Positions 57,210 to 64,000 of a stretch of DNA of 64,000 bases are shown here, piece after piece; the first letter of the stretch is position 1, and each line of letters begins with the position of its first letter. A program made the position numbers and the translations under genes. The stretch is from Clostridium sp. (GTDB lineage Bacteria; Bacillota; Clostridia; Clostridiales; Clostridiaceae), in the NCBI RefSeq assembly GCF_021372645.1, contig NZ_JAJFUC010000042.1, positions 1-64,000 of the forward strand, given 5' to 3'. Under the pieces are notes generated by a model. It had not been told where the DNA came from and did not search any database. It saw nothing but the letters and a program-made list of their open reading frames with translations.

Positions 57210-58720
57210 CTCAAGTCCTCCATAAGTTTCTTTCTGTCAATCTTCCCATTAGTATTTAAAGGGAATCTCTTTAAAATCTTAATATTCCTTGGGATCATAT
57301 ATGCTGGTATAAACTTTTTCAATTCTTCTTTTATTATTATTGAATTTTTTAAATTTGATAAATCATTTTCTTTGTTAAGAACTATAAATGCTGTTAAATG
57401 AGCAATCTTATTTTCATCATTATATACAGGAAGTACTGCTACATTATTTATATTTTCCACTTTTCTTAAATTATTTTCTATATCCTCAATTTCAATTCTG
57501 AATCCATTTAACTTTATTTGAAAATCTTTTCTTCCAGAATAATATAATATCCCATTCTCATAATAAGCTAAATCTCCTGTTTTATAACCTTGTTTATCAC
57601 CATTAGTTTTAAAGAAAACCTTGTTAGTCATTTCTTCATTATTAAGATATCCTATACTTACATTATCTCCTACTACAACAAGTTCTCCTTTTTCGCCATC
57701 TTTTAATTTATTTCCATCTTCATCTTCTATTCTTAATTCACAATTTGGAATAGGATATCCTATAGGTAGTGGATTTTTATCCTCTAACATTTCCTTAGTT
57801 ATATCAATTACAGAAATTGCTACAGTTGCTTCTGTTGGTCCATAAGCATTTATAATCTTAGCATCTGGAAATCTTTCCATAAGAATTTTTGCTGTATTCT
57901 TAGTAAGTACTTCTCCTATAAATATAAACTTTGAGATTTTGCTCATAGATTTACTATTAAAATCATCAAACTTATTGCAAATGTCAGCTAATGTAGGTGT
58001 TGATACCCAGCATTCTATATCTGATTCAATTAATTGAGTAAACATTTCACTTAAATCTTGTAATGTGCTCTTAGCTAAACTAAATAAAGTTTTTCCATTG
58101 CATAATCCAAGATATAATGGTACTACAGATAAATCAAAAGAATATGCTGGTTGATTTAACATAACTGTTGAACTATCATCAACATAAGTATCTTTTTCAA
58201 ACCAAGTTATAAATGAATCAAGATTTCTTTTATTAATTTGAACACCTTTAGGTTTTCCAGTACTACCAGATGTAAATAAGATATAACAATTATCTTCATC
58301 TGTTACCCAATTCTTCTTTGTTACTGATATGGTATGATTACTATTAAAAATATCTTCTATTGCAATTAAATTCAACTCTAATATATTATCTACATTTATG
58401 GGATTCTCTGTGCAATTAAATATAACCTTAGGCTTAACCTCTGTTATTATTTGATTTATTCTATCTGTTGGAAAAGATATGTCTAGTGGTACATAAGCTC
58501 TTCCAGATTTTAATGCGCCCATCATTACAGGTAAGATTTCATTTTCCTTATTCCCATAGATAACTATAGGTTTTCTATCTTCTTTAAATTCTTCTAAAAG
58601 GTACGTTGCAACTTTATTTGAATAGTCTTTCAATTCCTTATATGTAAGTTCATTTCCTAAACATCTAACTGCTACTCTTTCTGTATTTGCAAATTTATCA
58701 ATACTTTCTAATATCCTCAT
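57206..58720 (-). CDS. dltA: D-alanine--D-alanyl carrier protein ligase DltA
   Basis: Adenylates D-alanine and loads it on DltC. 504 residues of the adenylate-forming family: ILFTSGSTGKPKGV (A3), NAYGPTEATVA (A5), GYKTGDLAYY (A7) and the catalytic Lys in NTNGKIDRKKL (A10). The longest frame begins 17 codons upstream; ATAGGGGGC before ATG 58720 fixes the start (MRILESIDKFA). It is 19 bases after dltX. Confidence 0.95.
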   Translation of the reverse strand: MRILESIDKFANTERVAVRCLGNELTYKELKDYSNKVATYLLEEFKEDRKPIVIYGNKENEILPVMMGALKSGRAYVPLDISFPTDRINQIITEVKPKVIFNCTENPINVDNILELNLIAIEDIFNSNHTISVTKKNWVTDEDNCYILFTSGSTGKPKGVQINKRNLDSFITWFEKDTYVDDSSTVMLNQPAYSFDLSVVPLYLGLCNGKTLFSLAKSTLQDLSEMFTQLIESDIECWVSTPTLADICNKFDDFNSKSMSKISKFIFIGEVLTKNTAKILMERFPDAKIINAYGPTEATVAISVIDITKEMLEDKNPLPIGYPIPNCELRIEDEDGNKLKDGEKGELVVVGDNVSIGYLNNEEMTNKVFFKTNGDKQGYKTGDLAYYENGILYYSGRKDFQIKLNGFRIEIEDIENNLRKVENINNVAVLPVYNDENKIAHLTAFIVLNKENDLSNLKNSIIIKEELKKFIPAYMIPRNIKILKRFPLNTNGKIDRKKLMEDLR

Positions 58721-58739
58721 AACTTTGCCCCCTATTATT

Positions 58740-58859
58740 TTAAAATTGACTGTATACAAATGGTATATCATTTAATGAATAAAAAAAATAAATTACTAAT
58801 GCTAACACTACCGTTATTGATACTACTATAGTCCTCTTAAAATCCTTATCGTTGATCAA
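58740..58859 (-). CDS. dltX: DltX microprotein, complete operon
   Basis: 39 residues from TTG 58859 (40 if an ATT at 58862 is used), with one membrane helix and the conserved end DIPFVYSQF-stop. It overlaps the last codons of dltD in another frame; AAGGAA inside dltD lies upstream. There is no ATG in the frame. DltX peptides lie next to dltA in many Gram-positive bacteria and are needed for D-alanylation. The copy at 54146-54268 aligns without gaps. Confidence 0.75.
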   Translation of the reverse strand: MINDKDFKRTIVVSITVVLALVIYFFYSLNDIPFVYSQF

Positions 58860-60033
58860 AATGCTTATAAATTCCTTCACTTACTTTCAACCACCCTTCT
58901 TTGCCTAAATGCATTATATCAATTAAGAAATATTGTTTATAGTCGTTTTCACTTAAATCAAGAACATCAATATCTTGTTCTTCTGCTAGCATTTTAATTT
59001 TATTGTAATACTCGTTCCTTTTTCCCTTATCAAGTCCCAAATAATCATTATACCAACCATTTACTGGAGGCATTATTATGTATGGCTTTATATTAAGTTC
59101 CTTACATACACTTAAAAGAAATTTATAATCATTCATTTCTTTTGAGTTTATTAAATCCTCACCTTTTGAATTGCCTTTGATCTTATCTACTACATCTTTT
59201 AAATTCTTATTATAACAATCATCTTGAAGCTTAAATTGATTTGTAGATACTAATTCACTATTCTCTTTTTGGATTTTTTCATACTCATCTTGCCAATTTA
59301 CGCTTTTAAGTTCTGTATTACTTTGCTTATTGGGTAATGCCTTCAATTCTTTATAAATTAACGCTTTATCTTTAACATTTAATAAATACCCACTAATCTT
59401 ATAATATGGATTCATTACTACCATTGCATATTTTTTTAATGGGCTTTTGCTATAATATAATCTTGCATAAAGAGCTTCTGCTGAATACTTTTTTGCCTCC
59501 ACCAAGAAATTGTAAACCCTTTTAGCATAGTATTCCTTATTCTCCTCACTTATTTTAGGATTATTAAGAAAATTATAGAATTGTATATCTGAAAAATTAA
59601 CTGCAAAATTTTTAGCTTGCATTCCTTCTGGATCTTCAAACCATTGACTAGAAACTATAAGTGCTATATTTTGATTTTCTTTTAAATCACAGCCTCCGAG
59701 TACAGTTGCTTGCTGTAAATCTTGAGTATACGCTCGTCCAAAGCAGCTTACATTATAATCAGCTCCTTCAAACGGGAAAAATTGTATTGCATTTTGAGGA
59801 GTATCCACTCCCATTTCAGAAGATCCCATTAAAAATAAATCTCCTTTGTCGGATATTATTTTTTTAATTATTGCACTTTTATCTTTTGTTAAATCTCCAT
59901 ATTTAGCACCAATCTGAGAAACATTCTTTTCTTGAGTTAATTCTATTATTTGCTTATCTAAATAATTATTAATTGATACTGTAACTATAATTGCAAGTAA
60001 TATAGGTATTAAAAAACTAATTATTTTTTTCAT
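58846..60033 (-). CDS. dltD: D-alanyl transfer protein DltD
   Basis: 395 residues: membrane anchor (about 5-27) and SGNH-like domain with FLMGSSEMG and DIMHLGKEGW. DltD completes D-alanine transfer to teichoic acid outside the membrane. It is first in this operon (D-X-A-B-C), unlike Bacillus where dltD is last. GAAAGGAC precedes ATG. Confidence 0.92.
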   Translation of the reverse strand: MKKIISFLIPILLAIIVTVSINNYLDKQIIELTQEKNVSQIGAKYGDLTKDKSAIIKKIISDKGDLFLMGSSEMGVDTPQNAIQFFPFEGADYNVSCFGRAYTQDLQQATVLGGCDLKENQNIALIVSSQWFEDPEGMQAKNFAVNFSDIQFYNFLNNPKISEENKEYYAKRVYNFLVEAKKYSAEALYARLYYSKSPLKKYAMVVMNPYYKISGYLLNVKDKALIYKELKALPNKQSNTELKSVNWQDEYEKIQKENSELVSTNQFKLQDDCYNKNLKDVVDKIKGNSKGEDLINSKEMNDYKFLLSVCKELNIKPYIIMPPVNGWYNDYLGLDKGKRNEYYNKIKMLAEEQDIDVLDLSENDYKQYFLIDIMHLGKEGWLKVSEGIYKHFDQR

Positions 60034-60129
60034 TTATACTGTCCTTTCACTATACAATTTTTTAATTATATTTATTTAAAACATAATCAGTATAAATCTA
60101 ACATATACCCATAAGTTATATTATATGAT

Positions 60130-60300
60130 ATCTAGTCGTTCTAAAGCTGCCATTTTTAGAAAATGACAGCTAATGTGAACCTTATGATTTAAGACAAGTA
60201 TCTGATGGGTAATAAGTACCCCCTTAAGGTATAATTTCAACTTAATTGAGTTGGAATATAAAACTCCAACTGAAAAATTTCACTTTATAGCTCATATTAA
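60130..60300 (-). repeat. Structured element upstream of dltD
   Basis: On the minus strand AAAGTGAAATTTTTCAGTTG, TTCCAACT...AAGTTGAA hairpin, TACC-TTAAGGG-GGTA, and a last hairpin GCTGTCATTTT/AAAATGGCAGC. The order and several words match the element at 44588-44745. It occupies most of the 364-bp gap between the WbpA-like gene and dltD; no other gene is seen there. Confidence 0.4.
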
Positions 60301-60397
60301 ATAAAATAATTATAAAACATGTGAAACTAATAAATTAGTTTCACAATCTTTATACTTATTATGCAAAATAAATTGCCTTTATACTATGTACTATATA

Positions 60398-61714
60398 TTA
60401 CAATTTATGTATCTTCTCTCTGTTATTAACTACATTCTTAGTTGCATTTCTTGTATCATATACAACTTCTGCCCTAGCCACAATTGATTCATAATCATAA
60501 CAGCTATGATTAGTTGTTATGATTACAATATCAGAATCATCTATAACTTCTGTCCAATCCACTGAATTGTATACCTTGCCCTTATATTTAGATATTGGGC
60601 AATATGGATCATTTACCATAAGGTCAGCACCATTTTTCTCTAATAATTCTATTACCTTAAATGCTGGCGATTCTCTATAATCATCAATATCATTTTTATA
60701 TGCAACACCTAATAAAAGAACTTTAGCTCCATTTAATGCTTTCTTATTTTGATTTAAAATTTTCATTACATTATCTAAAACAAATTCAGGCATTGAATCA
60801 TTAATTTCTCCTGATGTTTCAATTAATCTTGTATGGTAATCATATTCTTTTGCCTTCCATTCTAAATAGAATGGATCAAGTGGTATACAGTGACCACCTA
60901 GTCCTGGACCTGGATAAAATGGCATAAACCCATAAGGCTTAGTTTTAGCTGCATCTATAACTTCCCATACGTCTATTCCCATTCTATTACATAAAATAGC
61001 CATTTCATTAGCTAATCCAATATTTATATTTCTGAAAGTATTTTCTAATATCTTTTCCATTTCAGCTACAGCTGGTGATGATACTGTATGTATATCTCCC
61101 TCTAATATATTTCTATATAATGCTGCCGCAACTTCAGTACAGTCTTCACTGCATCCTCCAACAACCTTTGGAGTATTTTTAGTATTAAAATCCTTATTAC
61201 CCGGATCAACTCTCTCTGGTGAGAATGCTAAGAAAAAGTCTTTTCCACATTTAAGACCGCTTTCTTCTAAAATTGGCTTAAGAATTTCCTCTGTTGTTCC
61301 TGGATATGTAGTACTTTCAAGAATAACAAGCATGCCCTTATGCAAATACTCTGCAACACTTCTTGTTGAATCTACAACGTATGATAAATCTGGTTGCTTA
61401 TATAAGTCTAATGGCGTAGGTACGCAAATACAAATGGTATCTACATCCTTAACAAAACTAAAGTCTGTAGTAGCTTTCAAAGTCTTTGCTTCTACTATCT
61501 CTTTTAGATTTTCATCTACTACATCACCTATATAGTTCTTTCCTTCGTTGACCATATTCACTTTTTCTTCTTGGACATCAAATCCAATAGTTTGGTATCC
61601 AGCATTAGCCTTCTCTACAGCTAATGGTAATCCAACATAACCAAGTCCAACGACACCAACTTTTGCGGTTTTATTATTTATCTTATCTAATAATTGTTGC
61701 TTTAACACTGACAT
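60398..61714 (-). CDS. UDP-N-acetylglucosamine 6-dehydrogenase (WbpA-like)
   Basis: 438-residue NAD-dependent UDP-sugar 6-dehydrogenase. Rossmann GLGYVG at 23-28, catalytic Cys276 in GGHCIPLDP, and the UDP-binding C-terminal domain (LLLGVAYKNDIDDYRESPA). The WbpA/WecC branch oxidises UDP-GlcNAc or UDP-ManNAc; the neighbours point to WbpA. GCAGGAGG precedes ATG. It is separated from the acetyltransferase gene by a 206-bp repeat element. Confidence 0.88.
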   Translation of the reverse strand: MSVLKQQLLDKINNKTAKVGVVGLGYVGLPLAVEKANAGYQTIGFDVQEEKVNMVNEGKNYIGDVVDENLKEIVEAKTLKATTDFSFVKDVDTICICVPTPLDLYKQPDLSYVVDSTRSVAEYLHKGMLVILESTTYPGTTEEILKPILEESGLKCGKDFFLAFSPERVDPGNKDFNTKNTPKVVGGCSEDCTEVAAALYRNILEGDIHTVSSPAVAEMEKILENTFRNINIGLANEMAILCNRMGIDVWEVIDAAKTKPYGFMPFYPGPGLGGHCIPLDPFYLEWKAKEYDYHTRLIETSGEINDSMPEFVLDNVMKILNQNKKALNGAKVLLLGVAYKNDIDDYRESPAFKVIELLEKNGADLMVNDPYCPISKYKGKVYNSVDWTEVIDDSDIVIITTNHSCYDYESIVARAEVVYDTRNATKNVVNNREKIHKL

Positions 61715-61732
61715 GTTATACCTCCTGCAATA

Positions 61733-61915
61733 TTACAATTTACAGTTTACAATGTACAATTAAGGACGAAAGATCTGCAGATAAAGTTCAAGAAATCAAA
61801 TATAAAATTTGGACTTTCACTTTTCCATAAGAATTCCTAAAATATATTTTTTCAAATCACATAGTGATTTGTTCCTTCATTGTGTATTGTGCATTGCACA
61901 TTGTGAATTGAATTA
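61733..61915. repeat. ACAATT-mosaic element with inverted ends
   Basis: Starts ACAATTTACAGTTTACAATG and ends with the inverted series ATTGTGTATTGTGCATTG...ACATTGTGAATTG. The inside includes AAAGTTC and ATATAAAAT as at 2336-2436. About 180 bp; a MITE-like arrangement placed between two sugar-pathway genes. Confidence 0.6.
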
Positions 61916-61920
61916 TTTAT

Positions 61921-62499
61921 TTATTTATTTATACACTCTACTTTTTCTTTATCTTTACTATATTTTTCTCCACAAGCATTACAAGTTGCATGCTCATCTT
62001 TAAATCTTAATTTTTCTCCACATTTACATACATATCCTAACATACTTGCTGGATTTCCTACAACTAAGGCATAATCAGGTATATGTTTAGTAACTACTGC
62101 GCCAGCACCTACTAATGCGTATTTGCCTATATTGTGGCCACATACAATTGTTACATTTGCACCAATAGATGCACCCGTGCCAATTATAGTATCTTTATAT
62201 TCGTTCTTTCTTTCAATAAAACTTCTTGGGTTAACTACATTTGTAAATACACAAGATGGACCTAAAAACACATTATCTTCGCAAATAACACCTGTATAAA
62301 CAGATACATTATTTTGTATTTTCACCCCATTTCCAAGCTTTACGCCTGGTGATATTACAACATTCTGCCCTATATTGCACTTTTCCCCAATTTCGCAATT
62401 ACTCATAATGTGAGAAAAATGCCATACCTTTGTTCCATCCCCTATTTTAACATTATCATCTACATAACTGGACTCATGTACAAAATAATTATTATTCAT
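61921..62499 (-). CDS. WbpD-like sugar N-acetyltransferase
   Basis: 192-residue left-handed beta-helix acyltransferase with hexapeptide repeats (VKIGDGTKVWHFSHI, IGEKCNIGQNVVISPG, IIGTGASIGANVTIVCG). It ends in a Cys-rich ribbon (CKCGEKL...CNACGEKY) as in WbpD/WlbB proteins. These acetylate the 3-amino group of UDP-2-acetamido-3-amino-glucuronate. Substrate inferred from the neighbours. Confidence 0.85.
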   Translation of the reverse strand: MNNNYFVHESSYVDDNVKIGDGTKVWHFSHIMSNCEIGEKCNIGQNVVISPGVKLGNGVKIQNNVSVYTGVICEDNVFLGPSCVFTNVVNPRSFIERKNEYKDTIIGTGASIGANVTIVCGHNIGKYALVGAGAVVTKHIPDYALVVGNPASMLGYVCKCGEKLRFKDEHATCNACGEKYSKDKEKVECINK

Positions 62500-62521
62500 A
62501 ACTTAATCCTCGCATACTTAT

Positions 62522-62560
62522 ATTTTATCAATTGACCATTGACAATTATCTCTTTGAATT
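62522..62560. repeat. Short ACAATT-type repeat
   Basis: CAATTGACCATTGACAATT, a minimal member of the mosaic family, in the 128-bp gap between the aminotransferase and acetyltransferase genes. Confidence 0.4.
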
Positions 62561-62627
62561 CATAAAAAAACAATCTCTTTATGTCTTTAATTTTATACCT
62601 TCAATTTGCACCTAGTCCGATGTCTAG

Positions 62628-63812
62628 TTAGTATACTTTTATGCTTTCAACTATATAATCTATTTCTTTCGCTGTTAATTCTGGATAAACTGGTATTGCA
62701 AAAGTTCTATGTGATAAATACTCTGCAACTGGCATATCGCCTTCTTTGTATCCAAGATCTTTATATACTTTTTGTAAGTGTAGTGGAATTGGATAATATA
62801 CCCCTGTTGCTACCCCTTTTTCTTTAAGTTTATTTAACATAGCTTCTCTATTTTCTGATTGCAATACATATTGATGATATACGGATTCATTTTCTTCATC
62901 AATAATAGGAATTACTACATTTGAATTTTTTAATTTCTCATCATATATTTTAGCTATTTCTCTTCTTCGACTATTCCATTTATCTAATTGTGGTAATTTA
63001 ACTCTTAAAATTGCTGCTTGAATTGCATCTAATCTTGAATTAAATCCAATTAAATAATTATAATATTTTAATGGATTGTATACAGTATCGTCTCCATCCT
63101 TAAAGGTTTCTATTTCTTCTGTTATGTTATTTAATAAATTATAAGCCTTTTGACCAGTTTCTCCACTTCCATGAGTTCTTAGTGCTCTCGCTATAGTTGC
63201 TATATCATCATCAGAAGTTACTATCATCCCACCATCACCAGCACATGAAAGATTCTTTGTTGGAAAAAATGAGAAACAAGCTACATCACTTAATTTTCCT
63301 ATCATTGTTCCTTTATACTTGGAACCTACTGCTTGGCAAGCATCTTCAATAACTTTTAAATTATGTTTTTTTGCTATTTGGTTAATTTCATCCATCCTAG
63401 CACTTTGACCAAATATATGAACTGGTATAATAGCCTTTGTTTTTTTGGTAATTTTTTCTTCTATCTTAGTTGGATCTATATTAAAGGTTTCTTTTTCTAC
63501 ATCAACAAAAACAGGTGTTGCGCCAACAGCTGAAATAACTTCTGCTGAAGCAAAATAAGTAAATGGTGACGTTATTACTTCATCTCCATCTCTTATACCT
63601 AAAGATTTTAATGCAATAACTAACGCATCAGTACCATTACCTACTGATATTGCATGTTTAACTCCTATATATTCTGCAAATTCTTTTTCGAATTCTGTTA
63701 CATTCTTACCCATAATATAACTTGCAGAAGAAAGTACCTCTTTAGTTACTCTATCTAAATCTTCAGCAATAGACTTATATTGAGCTTTTAAATCAATTAA
63801 TGGAATATTCAT
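62628..63812 (-). CDS. DegT/DnrJ/EryC1 sugar aminotransferase (WbpE-like)
   Basis: 394-residue PLP enzyme. The cofactor Lys is at about 186 in FFPTKNLSCAGDGG; GNGTDALVIALKSL and HIFGQSARMDEI are typical of the family. It would put an amino group at C3 of the UDP-3-keto sugar acid ahead of WbpD. GGAGCGAGG precedes ATG. A WbpB-type oxidoreductase needed to make the 3-keto substrate is not in the window and may lie just upstream (beyond 64000). Confidence 0.88.
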   Translation of the reverse strand: MNIPLIDLKAQYKSIAEDLDRVTKEVLSSASYIMGKNVTEFEKEFAEYIGVKHAISVGNGTDALVIALKSLGIRDGDEVITSPFTYFASAEVISAVGATPVFVDVEKETFNIDPTKIEEKITKKTKAIIPVHIFGQSARMDEINQIAKKHNLKVIEDACQAVGSKYKGTMIGKLSDVACFSFFPTKNLSCAGDGGMIVTSDDDIATIARALRTHGSGETGQKAYNLLNNITEEIETFKDGDDTVYNPLKYYNYLIGFNSRLDAIQAAILRVKLPQLDKWNSRRREIAKIYDEKLKNSNVVIPIIDEENESVYHQYVLQSENREAMLNKLKEKGVATGVYYPIPLHLQKVYKDLGYKEGDMPVAEYLSHRTFAIPVYPELTAKEIDYIVESIKVY

Positions 63813-63898
63813 TTTCCTCGCTCCTTAATTCTACTTTAATATGTTATTTAAGTTCACTTTTTTCCATAAAACTAACATGAATATTTTAACATACTTAT

Positions 63899-63998
63899 AT
63901 CTAATTCACAATGCACAATGCGCAGTTCACAATTGAAGATGAAATTTCTCTTTGAGCTTGTTTTTTCATTGTAGATTGTGCATTGATTAAATTATCAA
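63899..63998. repeat. ACAATT-mosaic element at the window edge
   Basis: TTCACAATGCACAATGCGCAG at the left and inverted TAGATTGTGCATTG at the right, with a GATGAAATTTCTC centre. It matches the layout of the element at 61733-61915. It may mark the boundary of the sugar gene group on this side. Confidence 0.5.
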
Positions 63999-64000
63999 TA

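Noticed and set aside
61624-62003. Two plus-strand ORFs (68 and 64 codons) near the WbpA-like gene
   Set aside because: They lie in the mosaic repeat and antisense to real genes, with no ribosome sites.

Overview
The window is AT-rich (roughly 70% A+T), almost every gene lies on the minus strand, Shine-Dalgarno sites are strong (AGGAGG type), and the gene orders (murB-rapZ-yvcK-whiA, dnaE-pfkA-pyk, FHA-ftsW-PBP-uvrC, uvrA-uvrB, ftsE-ftsX-ctpA, acpS-nnr-mazEF, dltDXABC) are those of a Firmicute. Gene content and divergence fit a solventogenic Clostridium sensu stricto of the C. beijerinckii type; this is inferred from the sequence alone. Only the DUF421/DUF4363 pair at 10.1-11.2 kb is on the plus strand.

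Layout. 0-11.7 kb: copper homeostasis (csoR-copA with a visible promoter and operator), a PAS-GGDEF-HD-GYP c-di-GMP protein, an M20 amidohydrolase, a CPBP protease, a nitrilase-type amidase, motAB and a small DUF421/DUF4363/DUF1657 group. 11.8-23 kb: an RlmD-type rRNA methyltransferase behind a short promoter-terminator unit, pyk, pfkA and dnaE. The dnaE gene is split by a 2,766-bp group II intron (17875-20640). Removing it joins codons 1-778 to the rest in frame and gives a 1,191-residue polymerase. 23-43 kb: a Dabb-domain protein, whiA-yvcK-rapZ-murB, the FHA-ftsW-PBP-uvrC unit, uvrA, uvrB, and ftsE-ftsX-ctpA with a PDZ membrane protein at the position of minJ in Bacillus. 43-53 kb: yitT, a split transketolase, mazEF, a GerS/YdcC-like protein, nnr, acpS, a DUF6514-like protein, a secondary ssb and yihY. 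53-60 kb: a complete dltD-X-A-B-C operon and, behind a terminator, an eroded second copy that keeps dltD, dltX and a shortened dltB, ten or so codons of dltA, and what looks like the unused ribosome site of a lost dltC. 60-64 kb: WbpA-, WbpD- and WbpE-like enzymes of a diacetamido-glucuronic acid sugar pathway.

Much of the non-coding DNA belongs to dispersed families. The first is a hairpin element of about 57-70 bp with ends AGGCATAT/ATATGCCT and a terminator-like centre; six near-complete copies and two partial ones were seen, and one supplies the last codons of uvrC. The second is a mosaic of ACAATT/ACAGTT words. The third is a structured RNA-like element at 44.6 kb with weaker relatives at 43.2 and 60.1 kb. 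Two promoter-to-terminator units of about 90-100 nt (13.3 kb and 50.9 kb) are small-RNA or leader candidates. Two DltX microproteins overlap the ends of both dltD genes.

The strongest discoveries are the intron in dnaE, the decayed dlt duplication with its relics, and the non-coding families. No CRISPR array, tRNA or rRNA was seen. Starts below were moved to the codon that follows a good Shine-Dalgarno site where the longest reading frame begins too early.
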